A DNA stretch of 64,000 nt from Corynespora cassiicola (lineage: Eukaryota > Ascomycota > Dothideomycetes > Pleosporales > Corynesporascaceae), in contig JAEUWY010000013.1 of NCBI GenBank assembly GCA_022059125.1, positions 372,001 through 436,000 on the forward strand, written 5' to 3'. The position numbers were made by a program, and so were the translations under genes. Shown here piece after piece: positions 34,288 through 48,144 of this stretch (positions are counted from its first letter, which is position 1; each line of letters opens with the position of its first letter). The notes under the pieces were generated by a model, which saw only the letters and a list, made by a program, of their open reading frames with translations, was not told the DNA's origin and ran no database searches.

Positions 34288-35400
34288 GTTTTGCTGGTGG
34301 ACGCACGAGCGGACGCCAATCACGATGCAGGATGTTTCCTGATCGCCCAGGCCATGGGCAGCAGAGGTGGCAGCGGGCCTCATGGTGGTATGGCGGTTCG
34401 CAGGTACGAAAGGGTACATGTCGAGCCGGCATCGGTACGCCGCCAGAGCTTAAGACGGCCGCATATAGGGTCGGGATGGCACCGATCAGCCAATATCTTT
34501 TTTGATTGCGGGCCTAACCCGCGGCGAGCATTTTGGGGTGCATTCGCTCAAGCTCGCGGCACCGACGATCCAGCGGCTTTGTGGACTGTGCTCAACGTGG
34601 AAGCGTTGCTGGTGCGCCAGGGCCCCCCGGTAGCCGACCAGGGTGGTATGCTGAGGGACTGACGGCTGGGGGGAGAGCACCTTGACTCTTGGACCTTGCG
34701 CACGGAAGCCGCCTGCAGAAGACATGCTGTCCATCTCGTTTGCAGCAGACGCAGCCCATGTGGCCCAGAGACTTCCAGGGCTTTTCTGACGCGCGACGCA
34801 GCTAGACCCGGAGATGGGACAGCCTTTGCCCATGCCAGCCATGCCAGCCGGTAGTAGTGGCCACCCTGCACCCATCACGCACTCATAGACTGTGCTATAC
34901 CCCGCGAGCTCCACTAAGATCAGTCTTGACGCGGAGTTCACAGCGGCCGGCTGCTCCCTATATTGTACTCCAGGCACACCGCGGCGAGTCAAAAGAGCAA
35001 CGTTGGGACGTCGAGCCTGCATACATCTTTTGACGACATCCATCCAGCCCGGCGCTGAGCTCGACCTTTGCCTCTTTGACCCCGTCCATTGGGCCTGATA
35101 ATCCTCCTGACACCCCCTACCGCACGCCATCACGGCATTGTCATCCTCATTGTCATCCTCATCCCCCCTCTCAATCATCGTCACCACGGCAGACGGCTGC
35201 TGTGGGAGAGTCCTCGTCCATCCACCACACCTACCTATTCAGTCCCTGACTCATCCACTTCGGCTGCTTGCCAAAGTCGCGGCCGTCGCGACCGTCGCGC
35301 CAGGAGCTGGAATCGCATCCCGTATTTCTCCGCCATTGGGCCTTGTCGAGCGCTGTCGAGAGGTACAATAGTGGCCGAAGCCACGACGGACGCTAGCAAC

Positions 35401-38400
35401 ATGATTTCCACCAGTCTGCATCAGTATCCGCCGGCGTTCAGCCATCTACCCACGCCAAACATGGTAGACCAGCACCAACACCACCATCTGGCAGCGCAGC
35501 ACATGGGTCCGTCGCCGCTCGACACGCTGGCACATACCTCGCAGTATGCGGCACTGCAATTCCACCAGAACCGTCATGTCTTGCCAAATGGCAAGGGTAT
35601 GGTCAAGCCCTACCCCAATGGGCCCATCGCTGCAGCCCCCCGCAGCCAGCGCGATTCAATGCTCCACGAGCGATCCGGACGCGGAACTGCAACATCAGGG
35701 CCGGTGCGACGCAGAATCAGTCGAGCGTGTGATCAGTGCAACCAATTGCGAACAAAGTGCGATGGAAAACAGCCTTGTGTAAGTCCCTGCGAAGCCTGCC
35801 TTGATGCACAACTGCTAACCCACCCCAGGCGCATTGTCTGGGTAGGTCTCACCAAGCTTCCACCAAGCCAGTTTGACAGCTGTGGCGCCGTGGGAAAAAC
35901 AAAACGACGCTAACCTGCGGCAGAATTTGGCCTGACGTGCGAATATGTGCGCGAACGCAAGAAGCGCGGAAAGGCATCCAGGAAAGACATTGCCCAGCAG
36001 CAAGCCGCCGCTGCTGCCGCTGCCGCTGCCGTCGCGAATGGTACAGCTGTCGCCTCAGGGGACTCTGCATCTGGCAGCCCACAGTCACGCACTGATGGCT
36101 TGTCAGAGGACCAGAAGGTTGTTGAGTCTGCACAGAGCGTCGTTGAGCGACCAGAAGGTCAGCGCCCGCTACCTGAGCTACCGCCTCCTAGCTTGCCACC
36201 ACCAAATCGATCGGCGAGCATGGCCAGCACTCGAACCATGGAAGGAAACCCCATGTACCAAAACGTAGCTCCCATGGCGCGGACGATGAGCCTCGGAGCC
36301 ATCGATGGGATGCCAGAGACCAGCGTCCATGATATGGGCGTGGCCAATGATGGCATACACCACCCAATGCAGCCTCCGCGCATTCAAACCCAAGGCCTAC
36401 AAATGCATAATTCGATCCCAGAGTACAACTCCATTGACGACTACCATCGTGGCCTCATGCATCAGTCACCTCACCCAATGATGCAGAATGGGCTACACCC
36501 CATCATGCCATCACATGGAATACCGGAGTACGCAGAGAGCCCCTACTTCTCTCCTCAAAGCGCCCAAGCGCCACCCAATCCGTTTAGAATGCCAGCAGAG
36601 TCACCCATGCCTGGTTTCATGGGCAACTCACCCGTCTCTGATTCTCCAGGATGGCTGTCGCTCCCGTCCCCTTCGACTACGATGTACACAGGAGCACCAC
36701 ACCCGAATGCGCCTCAAGGGCTTCGATATCCCGTGCTGAACCCTCTCATTCCCCACTTGACGGGTATTATGCCAGTCTCATTGGCTTGCGACTTGTTGGA
36801 GCTATACTTCCAAAGCTCTTCAACAACATTTATGCAACCGGTGTCTCCCTATGTGCTCGGTTACGTGTTCCGAAAGAGCTCGTTCCTACGACAGAACAAC
36901 CCGCGTGCGTGTAGCCCAGCGCTACTCGCTAGCATGCTTTGGACTGGGTGTCTAACAAGCGAATCGCCCTACCTTACCTCGTCGCCTTCGGCACGCAGCA
37001 CACTATCAGAAAAGTTGATCAACCTGACAATCAACCTCTTGAAGCCGTTGGTTCACCAGAACCCTTCGGAAGATGTCAGTCCTACGTTCACCAATCCCGC
37101 GATCAACGGCCTCAACATGGGCAGCTTCGGCATCACAGCTCAGGACGGGGAGATAGGGCTGCCACTCAACTTGAATCCTGCCCCTGGAGCACTTGACGAC
37201 ATTGCAACATACATGCACCTCGCGATTGTCATATCTGCAAGCGAGTACAAGGCTGCCTCCCTCCGCTGGTGGCACGCAGCCTGGTCGCTAGCGAGAGAGT
37301 TGAAACTCGGCAAGGAATACCCTATGACTCCACCTCCTGAGGAGGAACCGGACGCACCCGGGGAAGTCGACATGGATCACCAACCAAACGGGCAGAACAG
37401 CCCCATCAATCTTTCGGAGGAACAAAGGGAAGAGCGTAGGCGAATCTGGTGGCTGCTCTACGCAGTTGACCGCCATCTGGCTCTATGCTATAACAGGCCA
37501 CTTTCGTTGTTGGACAACGAGTGCATGGGCCTTCTTCATCCGGTAGATGACTCCCTCTGGCAAGCCGGCGAGGTTTACAATGGGGACTCCGCTCAATCGT
37601 TCTCAGATTCCACTTTTCGACGACGAGGCCCCGCCTTTGAATGTTCCGGACTATCCCTATGGGGATGGTACCTTCCTCTGATGACCATCCTCGGGGAAAT
37701 CGTCGACTTGAACCACGCGCGTAACCACCCTCGATTCGGAACGAGGTTTAGGAACGGATCCGATTGGGATGATCATGCGGCTGAGATCATCCGGCAGCTC
37801 GACGCGTATGGGGAGTCGCTCCAAGAGCTGAAAGCACAGGCTATCAACGAGGCAAATGCAGAGGCACTCGAACCGCCTCACCCAGGCACCCCATCTGTTC
37901 GATCGGTCAACTCTTCCACTTCAAGAGTTCAAGAGTCTTTGATCCGAGCTAAGGTTGTTGTGGCATACGGAACCCATCTGATGCACACGTTGCACATTTT
38001 GCTAAACGGGAAATGGGACCCAATATCCCTCCTGGACGATAATGACCTTTGGATCTCGTCTCAGAGCTTCATCGATGCCACCGGGCATGCCGTGTCGGCA
38101 GCGGAAGCTCTCAATGAGATTCTGGAACTCGATCCAGATCTGAGCTTCATGCCATTCTTCTTCGGCATCTACCTGTTACAAGGCAGTTTTCTTCTGCTAT
38201 TGATTGCCGACAAGCTCCAAGGCGAGGCCAACCCGAATGTGGTCAAAGCATGCGAGACAATTGTCCGCGCGCATGAGGCATGTATAGTCACGCTGAACAC
38301 GGAGTATCAGGTCAGTGAAGCTCCGAATTTAGCCTTTGTTTCCATGGCCACGCTTTTCCCCAGGTTCTCAATTTCTCCGAGATTGAACATCATGCTAACG

Positions 38401-38556
38401 CGCCTGCAGCGAAATTTCCGGAAAGTCATGCGCTCTGCCCTGCAGCAAGTCCGCGGAAGGGGCATGGACGAGCACGCCGAGTTTGCTCAACAACGTCGTC
38501 GCGAAATGCTCAGCCTCTACCGATGGCAGGGTGACGGCACAGGTCTCGCGCTTTGA
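35401..38556 (+). CDS. xlnR: XlnR/Xyr1 Zn2Cys6 transcription activator
   Basis: Exons 35401-35778, 35829-35841, 35924-38310 and 38410-38556 give 974 residues, slightly longer than Aspergillus XlnR. The zinc cluster reads ISRACDQCNQLRTKCDGKQP, then CAHC, then LEFGLTC (six Cys), followed by EYVRERKKRGKASRKD, which is diagnostic for this family. PLDTLAHTSQYAALQ near the start also resembles XlnR. The middle-homology region contains EEQREERRRIWWLLYAVDRHLALCYNRPLSLLD, and the C-terminus ends in LSLYRWQGDGTGLAL. The cluster is split by a 13-nt exon. The last intron (GTCAGT, GCTAAC, CTGCAG) has no stop and a length divisible by three, but family proteins read EYQ directly followed by RNFRKVMRS, so it is removed. 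XlnR activates xylanase, cellulase and pentose-catabolism genes in the nucleus. Ala runs (around 36001-36030) are low-complexity linkers. Confidence 0.96.
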
Positions 38557-39856
38557 GCATCGCTTCTCAAAGAGGCGCTGCTGCAGCTGTGCCGTCGGAT
38601 CCCTAACCTAGCAGATGTGCAGGACATTGTTAGGCCCGACGATCCCTTCGGCATTTGTTCAGCTCTGCGTCACCCATCACGTCGGTACTGGCTCGGTGAC
38701 CCAGCAATTCATTACTTTCATCATAGCCAAGGCTTTTCCCACCACGTATCACTATTGTAAAACTTTTTCTTCATCCACTATCTGCAACGATTTTCTCTTC
38801 TTCCCTTCCTCCGTCAATGTTTTGGCTGGGCAGAGAGGCGTAAAACATTGTGGCCGCCCTTGCGGCCTAACGGAACCATAGGGCAGGATATAGTGGGTTT
38901 CCATTTGGGGTTTGGCTGGGCGGCGTCATTCGGTTCAGGTTGGGCTTTCACGAATTATTGAATATAATGGTACGCGGTTGGTGGGTCGGCTCTCACATAT
39001 AGCGGTTCGGCGTTCGCGTCTTCACTGCCAGGTTTTGGGTTATTGGATTAGGATAGGGATTGGATTCTTCTTCGGTCGGACTAGCGGCACGGTTTCTCTT
39101 CTGCCTCCAGACACTAACGGATTTGTTTATTGTTTTTTATCCCGCGTTGCGCGCAACACCCAACATATTTCTGCCCCTTTTACCTGCACATGGACATACC
39201 ACGATTACTTGCAAGCGAGGCGTCGACAGACCATCCGTCTTATACTCTTATATTCCTCACCTCCTTGTTCATTCCTCAGAGCTGGGATCTTCCCGCCATT
39301 CCGATAGGCAGGTCGGCGCGTGCAGATCTCCTTGATTTTTGTTCATCATCTTTCCCGTGTTCTGGAAGGATTTTTAGTATGCCCATGACTCGTGGCAAGT
39401 GGCATCGGGCAGACCGGCCATCAGCCGTTGAGCCCACGGCAAGAGCCCACGGCAGAAGCCCCCCAAAAAGTTATATCAAAACGGAGCTATCAATAACGAG
39501 AGGAGAAGAAGAAAAGAATCCCGAGCGTCCCCATCTTTCATCTTCTCTTACCGGGCCTTTCCCCTCCCGTCCTCGTCCTCTGTGCTTTAAGATATGCCCA
39601 CCGGCTGTTCTTGCAGCTGGCACGACCTGTTCCCGCACCCATTGCGCGCGCGGGCCGTCACGGTAGTTTGTGTGAAGCAACAAGCCTGTACCTTGCCCAT
39701 AGCCCGCTGATCCATCGGCGCGCGGCCACGTTCGCGTACCATGATCGTTTCAGACACCCACGGTACTATTAACCCAGCCTTGTCGTTTCAGATAGCAGTG
39801 ACCCTGTCTTAACAAACAGGTCTCCACTGATCCCAGAGGCAAGGCCAGGCCAGGCC

Positions 39857-39879
39857 GAGCCAGCCAGCCAGCCAGCCAT
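39857..39879. repeat. CCAG tetranucleotide repeat
   Basis: About five and a half CCAG units in a GC-rich non-coding stretch, with partly repeated GGCCAGGCCAGG just upstream. Confidence 0.75.
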
Positions 39880-40601
39880 CCAGCCAGACGCCACACGCCA
39901 GACGAGCCGCCCGCCGGCTTGCTCGCCTCGAACCAACAAGGGGGCGGGGCCGGTGGGGAGCGTCCCACACGCCCAGTCTAGCAGCAGCCAGCAGCGCATC
40001 CTCAACGCCCGTCTGGCCTCCCTTCTGGCCCAGCCTCCCAGCGTCCAGACAGCAGCAGAGGCAGCTGGCTAGGCCCTCGGAGCAGCGAATGCACCGTTAT
40101 GGCGTTATCACAGCCCACCAGCGCACAGCCCATGGAGCGTCGTTTGCCCGCGCCCCCGCTGCGCTGCGCTGCACTGCACTGCGCGGTCCTGCGCGCGCTC
40201 GTACGAAAGCACCCCTGAATCCACTCGCCCGCCTGTCTGCCTGTCTGCCTGTCCTCTGAGTTAGAACAAGAGAGCGCGAGGTTTTTTTGCTGTTTAGAGA
40301 AAAGTCGCACTGCAAAGAATAGCAGCAAATAATAATACACATGTGGATGCGAACGCGGGCCCGCGGGCCATGTGCCCCCCATCTCCCCCAATCGTCAGAA
40401 CGGCCGCGCAGGCTTCATGGGACGGATGGCCCCGAGGCCAGCATGCCAGCCCAGTCAGAGAGTGAGTGAGCAGGACGGAGCATGGACGGAGCATCCCGGG
40501 CGTAAGCGCGCGCGAGATGCGTGGTTAGGGCACGGGGCACGGGCAGGGCAGGGCACGGGTCAGCGACTGGGCGAGGGAGACGACGGCGGACAGAGGGAAG
40601 G

Positions 40602-40660
40602 GGTGTGGGTGTGGATGTGGATGTGGATGTGGATGTGGATGTGGATGTGTGGATGTGGGA
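40602..40660. repeat. GGATGT hexanucleotide repeat
   Basis: Six or more GGATGT units with flanking variants (GGGTGT, GTGTGGATGT). Read in frame it gives poly Val-Asp on + and His-Ile on -, which explains the low-complexity open frames here. Confidence 0.85.
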
Positions 40661-43600
40661 GAAGGTGTGTTGCGGGACGCGAAGGCCCCCAAAAAAAAGA
40701 ATGCTGATGTGAGTGATGTGCATTATTGCCCGCTCCGTTGCATCCTTCGGGCCCGTTCGCTCGCTCGCTCGAGGGAGGGGGGGGAGGAACAAAATAGGTC
40801 TGCGCCGTAAATGTGGATGCGAGGTCCAGGCTTCCGACCACGCGAGGCAAGGCAATGGCAAAGTACGAGTAGGGCAATCCTTTGGCCTCTGCTGGATGCC
40901 CCATCGGCAGCTTGATGCCGCGAGGCAGAGGTGCTGCTCGCCGCTGACTACTACGTCCGTCTATCTGTTACCTTTTCCAAGGCGCACTAGCGGTGGCTGC
41001 TATTGTAGCTTCGTGGTATATCATCCGCTCGGCCATAGTGGCTCACGGATATCAACTGACTCGTTCCTTTGTCTGTTGGCGCAGAAGAGGGGGGGAAAGA
41101 GGCAAAGCGAGCAACACCAAGGGATGGATGGAGGCTGTGTGACCTCTGTTGGCCTGTTGCATTTTGCTGATGATGTGTTGACACTTGTTGCAGTCTGGTC
41201 TGGTCCTTCGCTCTGCCGTCGTACAAGGGCGTCTTATTGGGTGGCCATTTATGTGAGGTTGCTGAGCTGGGCTGTTCCTATTCTGACGCGGATTATCAAA
41301 CCTCCAAATATCGGCGGTGGCGGCTCTGCAACCGAGCAAGCGAGGAAGGAATTAGAGGGAGACTTATCAATACCTCTAGTGAATGGGCGAGCTCATTCGG
41401 ACTGAAGCTTGGGTTCGCAAGCAAGGGAAACGAAGTGGAGACGACGGTGTGATGAGGCCGCGCCTGCAGAAAGCGAGCAGCAGGCAGACAAGCATGAAGC
41501 ACTAAGCAGCCAGGTGTCCACGTACCTAGTGAGTAGAGGGAAAAGTACCTTCTGGTACCTTAGTACCTGGGATACATGGGATGAGGCGTGTCACGTCACA
41601 AGAGCGGACCGCTACCAGACGGGTTCCCGGTGGGCCTGCCTGGTCGGTCAACCACAATTACAAGCTCACTCGGGACCGTCTTATCTGCCTTGACCGATAA
41701 CGTCCCGTCCCGAGTCATGTCATGCTATTCCTTTGGTTTTGGCCTGACCACCCCCCTCTTGCCTCGTTGTCCGTATATCGCAGACCCAACGATCCATGGT
41801 TCGCAGGCGCTGCTCAGCTCTCAAGCAAGGTCAGCACACCGAGAGGCATGTTTCAGGAGGGGCGCAGCGAACGAGATGGGAAGTCCGCCCACCATGGCTG
41901 ACCGATGACTAGCCCGTCGCTTCCGTGTTGCACCAAGTGAATATATAGGCCTTGGCAGGGCTGGTTGGAGGGTGTGGTCATGTATGTATGGAAGGAGGAG
42001 AAGGGCCAGTGCAGAGTACAGATTGTATGCTTGTATACTGCATGTGGAATGCCCTACTGGCACTGAGGCGGGGCGAACGCAAAGGCGCGTACGCACGCAC
42101 AAGGTACCGCACATCTCCTGCCATGCACCCCAGATTCGACGAGACTGGTCTTCACTGTGGCCAAAAGGGGGTGGATGGGCATTGCTGCTGTTCCAGGCCA
42201 TGTGCAAATCCATCCAGCTCCGCTTGAAATCAGGCCAGGTACACACCAGTAGGCGTCAAGGTCCCATGACTTGCTTTCCTGCATGTTGGGAAGCTTGCAA
42301 GCGCCCCTTTGGTCCATTCGTATGCGGAGCGCGTTGTGGCCATGTCCATGGTTGCATGTCGGTCGAGGGCGGGCTGGCGAGCACCGAGGCCCCAGTTATG
42401 TCTTAACGCGCATATTAAGGTTTGTTGGAGGGGAGTTGACGACACCCTCGATCTTTTCGGCCCTCACTCCACAAGATGACGCTCAGCTGGACTCAATTGC
42501 AGCATGAAAAGGTCCACCACCTCATCAAATGTGAACGCCCAAAAGCCTCCGCATGCTGACATCAGTTGCCCTTTTGGTCACTCGGAACCCCTCCCATAGT
42601 CTCCGCTCCGCCGGGGATCGTACAGTGAGGACAGGGACAACCCAGGTAAACGCATATTCAATCGTGACACCGCAGTATGGCATGTCTAGGTTCAGCCACC
42701 AGTTCACCTGGCCACGATGCTCTCAGTACCCAACTGCCACATGTAAAATGCAGTCGCGTATGGTCCTCCGCATTCTCCACACTTTCTAGCTCCCAGAGCA
42801 GTAAAAGCTTCAGAGATCAATTTGCGTAGATGAGGAGGCAAAAAGCTTCGGGGAAGAAAGGTAGTGACCCCACAATCCTCCTGGCACCTGCGACCCCGGC
42901 ACGGACTTGCTGTCAAAGTGGGAGCGAAGAGATCTATGTCTAAACGTATTAGTATTTAGGTAGATTCACTCCCTGCGGATCGACCAGCACCATCTCCGCA
43001 AGTGCTCATAGTCGAAATTAAGACACGAATGGTGGAATCTTTCCTGATGGGGCCGAAAGCTGATTGGTACCGGGGGTTGAGTTGGGGTATTGCGTTCCGG
43101 TCCTACGGGAGATATTCAGGAAGAAGCCGGTCGACCAATTTTTCGACTTGGTTGATGATCGCCGCGAGCCGTCGCGCTAAACAGCCTTCTAGAACTGGTT
43201 TTTATTGAGAGGTGAGGTATGCCAACATGACCCTGATTTTCGAGGCACACATCGCAGTGCCCAACGTCATGTTCATGATGGGTAAGAAGCCTAGGGGAAT
43301 GGGAAAATGTCGGTTGACGCCGTAGCATGGGCGGTTCGGCCGCAAGCTGCCAGTGATTTCAACCCGGTTGCGAGAGTGTAGGCCTGCATCTAGCTGTACG
43401 AATGGCGCCATGCCCTTGATTCTGGAGGACGAAAATCCGTTAACCAGAAACGCGCCTGCTCAACATCATCGTATACCCGTCACCGTAGGGCGCACGCGAG
43501 ACAGCGTCAAATTCATCTATGCGCCTCCAGAACAAGGAACAACCGACGAGACCCTCGCTTGATCATTGTGGAGAAGGACGAGGGGATGAATTTTGACTGT

Positions 43601-46600
43601 CAAAAGAGCCAGGGTACCCCGTTGCTTCGACTTTTGTACCTCAAAGTATTGTTGTGAGTGAAGGTTACCCGGGCTGATTGGTCGAAATCGAAACTCATGT
43701 GGAGCAAGGTTATTGTTTATGGTAAGGAAAGGGTACCTGGTGATCTGTGATGAGAACCCATCAGCCGTTTTGGGAATCAGTTCGATGATTTTAGCCTAAA
43801 GTACGGTCAAGCAGGCCTTGGTACTGTAGCCTTGAGCTCGATTTGCTATAGGCCTTAGTGGACGTCTGATATAGGTACTTTCTCGCCTCAACACATTCGT
43901 GATGGTATTCGTATTCCGAATCCCGTTTCTGAGCGAAGGATTGAAGGCGTCGAAAAGCTCTTCGTATCTTTTTCAAAGCCGTTTTGCTTTTGCTTTATCA
44001 AAGGGCCGATCCGCTGCGTGAGGCTGCTTACTCTTGCGTCGAGCTGCAAGCCAAAGGGGATGAACTGATCAGGGTACGGACTTTATTCGTCTCTCGCATC
44101 GACTTAGATTTCAGCTGTATCGAGTGACACAACTTGAGGCAGTCCCAATCCCAACATGAAGTTGACGCAGATTTTTCCTCTTCTGGGATCCATGGCCTCG
44201 TGATGATATGACAGGTGACAAAATGGCCGAAACCTTTCAACCGCGAAATGCATACTCAAAATGCAATAAGACCGCGGCTCCAACAACTCCCCGGGACCCG
44301 AGACATCTCAACCAAAAAAGGCGGTACCGCCCCGAATAATTAGGAAGTGATGTTCTGATATCGGAACGGCCGACAACGATTTTGTTCCGAATTGGTGGTC
44401 TTGTTCTGATCCGGCAGGAATAAAAGCCTGGTATTGCTCAAGCGAGCCCGCATGCGTCTGTAAGATGCGAGCGACTCAGAGGGCAAAATTGACTGTCAAC
44501 TGCAGCAAGTAGATCACGACAGTTGGTACCCGGTACATGCATAGCACTGTGCCTATTATGGTCTGTTGCGCGATAGCCAGTGGCTCACTAATGCATCGCA
44601 GGCGGCAGACCGTCGCATGAGGGCGGGCTCTCAATAGATAGTTGTATTTGAGCCAATCGAATTCGTAGAATTGATAAATCGGATTGACTGAGGGTTGCAT
44701 GAAACCGACGGTGCTTCTCGGGCTTGCGTTCTTAATAAGAAAAACTCCCGAAAGTGCCGGTTCAGTTGCAACCCTATCTGATCTGAGGTTCGTAATGCTC
44801 AGCATCCGAAGCCGCATTCGAGCCGGAAATTGGGCCTGCGCATACGCGAGAAGACGTATATCCCAGGGTAAAGGTGGGACCACCAAACCAACGATCTAGA
44901 CGTGTCTCCATTGCGTATGCCTCAGTGGCGAGTTTTCGTTGCTGCGCCTTTGTCTCCTTTTTGCGCATAGGTCAAAGTAATCAGCTTTCCATCAGAAGCC
45001 TCCAGGTTATCGCTCCATTCTCTTCATCCTCGCCTCATGTTTCCCGTTATCGATATGCTCCCCAGAGAAAACGAAAATGATCCCAATATTATGGCCAAAG
45101 TCCGGTCTTGCTATGGACCACGCTCTCAGGATGGGGTTAGCAGCCTGACTATAGTCGGGGAATCGTGGTAATAGCAAAGGATGACGACTTTTACGAAACG
45201 CACGAGGATGGCTCATGCGTTGAACGTGTCCACCCTGCGCCCAGGTCAGGTCAGGCGGCTCTGGCTCGTTCCATGACCGATCGCATAACGCAAGAGCTTG
45301 CGATCGTACGGGGAATGGCGCCATGCAGGGCTGTTCTTAAGACTGAGGCGATAATGATACAGGATCATGGAGTAACGGGCCTGCCAACCATAGGCAATTC
45401 AGACGTTCGAGAAGCTTTTTTAATCATGCTCTCCAGACTTGTGCCGTTGCTTCATTTATCAGATTGAATGACTGCGCATGAACCCGTAGCCCTGAATGGC
45501 AATGGCCAGGCTCTAGATTGTGGGGGAAACGAGGGGAAACCCGAAGTTTTCGGTAGAATTGATCTGTATTGCCAAGTGAAGTGTTGGAAACGACGGTAGG
45601 CTCTCCTCTCTGGAATACCAACGCTACGAGAATCGGTCGATTCAGTTACGGTTGATGGTGAAAAGTCAGAATTTTCCTCTGTGGGCCCGTTTCGCCATCG
45701 GAAAGCTTGTCGGATATTCCTCTCGAAAGGTGCGGTGGCTCGAAATGCTCTTGCGACAGTCTCGTTGTGGCGACGATCTTAGTCAAACAGGATGAAAGGA
45801 GATGGACTCTCCTGATCTTGGGGGTGATGGTTCCTAATCTGCTGCGGGGGTGCTATCCAATGCGGGGTTTCATGTCTGTGAGGGCTGGCTGCAAGGGCAG
45901 GATTAAGCAGAGTGCGGAGAAGATACGACCGCGCGGGGATTGCCCTGGAATGGCGTTGCAGTGGCCGCGAAATTTCTGCATGCAAAGCATACGAAATGCA
46001 AAATCGCCGCAGCTGCGTTGGTTTGTTGCAGGTTGGACTTTCTGGGGAAGATCCTCAGACTCTCGCCGTACGGTATTGTACGCCCCCAGCCTCCGTTCCG
46101 ATTTCGATGTTATAACATGGGGGACATGCTATAGTTCTTCGCAATGAAAAATTCTTCAGCTGCAGCTTGTATACGGACCGAAATACTGTGACACTTGTCA
46201 GTTTGATAATATTTAAAAAAAAAACTCCCAGGAATCTTGGCTCCTAGAGGGGATACGCTCCCTGAGAACCGAGGCCCTTGTTGTCTACGTATGATAATTG
46301 GCGGGAGAAGAAAACTCTTTGATAGCCTCGTGCTTCCAGGTGCAGCAGCAATACACGCTGCTACACTGGTAGGCCCAGGTCTACACATAAAGTGTTGGAG
46401 AACAGAAAGCGGGCACTGTTCCTGTGTCAGTAATGTAGGTGGCGTCTAGGCATCGAAGGGACCACCAGGGGGTGGAGTCACCTCTAGAGCCAAATTGTTG
46501 TTGGTAAATGATAGTTATCACAACCCGATCGAGACCCCAAGCTAGAGATGTTACTCAACACTGATGGTGGCTCTAGATGCGGCCAGTCTCGCATAGTACA

Positions 46601-47405
46601 CCGGTATATGGTAAGGGTAGACGAAAAACTTTGTTCGAGTTCTCCAAATGGCATTGGTCTTCAACGAAAGTCTAATACCCGTCTATTTCAACTGTTTTCA
46701 ATGATGAACCTGGTATTTTCCAATCTTCTATGGTTTTGAATTAGCATGTCGATGATCTATCTGGCAGCATGAAAGAGGAATGAATCATAGGTTCTGCTTA
46801 ACAGAGACTAGAAAACTATGTGCGATAGAGATATCAGATTGACTAACAGATCTGGATAAAAATAGTCAGTTTTTGAACAGATTGTTGGGGAATATCGTAC
46901 CTTTTACATATATATCGACAATGGCTGTCATAGCTACTGTCATTCAAATTCCCAAGCTTCCCGATCTGCCAAACATAAGCTTCTCGGTGAGTCGGCTACA
47001 TATACATTATTAGACATTCCGAAGTAAATAATATGAGAACATATTTCGGAGACCATCCTATAGCCTTTTACTGGTTGAATATGTAATAAGGCTGAAAAAG
47101 AGCAGGCCAGGATGTGGATCAAAAAGACAATGACAACCTGACAAGAACTGCGATTTTCAAAAGTTCTTCATTTGCTTGAATTGCCTGAAGTGTTGAAAAC
47201 TAAAGATCTTTGGCAGATTCGAATATTCCATGCCAGCTAAGGCGAAAGTTTCATCGATACCGAAGCAAGTGCGTGGTAGTGGCCAAAATCGAGAGGAACT
47301 TTGGGATTGATACCCTTAACGAAAATGAGTTAATGCAATGTTACGTTTTGGTTTCGCTTCGTTCCAAATAGTCCAGGCGGCAGGGAAATAAATTTGGTGT
47401 CTGTC

Positions 47406-47536
<131 letters not shown>

Positions 47537-48144
47537 TCCCCTATGTTGGACGGGACCCCTATGGCGACAAAATCGGTTATGGCGACAAATGTGGACCTGA
47601 GACGACCTTCCCATCGCACAAATCGAACTGGATATGAGACCTGGTAGCATTGTGGGCATTATTTCCTCGTTGATCGTAATAGCACTGCTTGTAAGTACTT
47701 GCTGTTGATTTTTAGTTGTATACAGGCGGCCTTATCTTGGGAGAAATTTTGATCGTGTGTGCTCACTTCTTCTTTATCCATTCAACTCCCTAACCTTAAC
47801 AGATATCCCCTAAATCCATGGAAAATCTCTGAAATGACTCGCTGGGCCAAAATGCAGTCATTTTAGTTACTTAGCAAATCATTTCATCGGCTCAAAAGCA
47901 TGAGTAGCAAGCAGGTAGCGAGTTGGTTTAAGATGATGTCTATCAGCGTATGGATCGTGCGACATTTGTCAAGTGTTCCAGAATGATATACTAACTCTTG
48001 CTCAAGGTGTTGACTCCGGAGGAAACTGTATCATAAAGCAGTTAGGGCACTATTGTAAGTCCGGGATGATGGAATCAAGTATCTAAAAGGTCCAGGCATG
48101 CGAGGATCAGTATACTCCATACCTCACCTATACGATATGGGTGA

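Larger units (their letters stand above)
30565..35400. other. 4.8-kb divergent upstream region, ALDH/xlnR
   Basis: No gene could be supported on either strand. Overlapping frames of 100-280 codons exist (for example minus 30602-31444 and minus 34486-35187), but they lack domains and overlap one another on opposite strands. The part nearest xlnR probably holds its promoter and a long leader. Contains a C16 run and three GGCTAG sites listed separately. Confidence 0.5.

Noticed and set aside
34486..35187. Minus-strand 233-codon frame upstream of xlnR
   Set aside because: No motif or splice support; sits where the xlnR leader or promoter is expected.
40713..41405. Plus-strand 230-codon frame
   Set aside because: No recognisable motifs and no coherent hydrophobic or domain pattern; lies in repeat-laden sequence.
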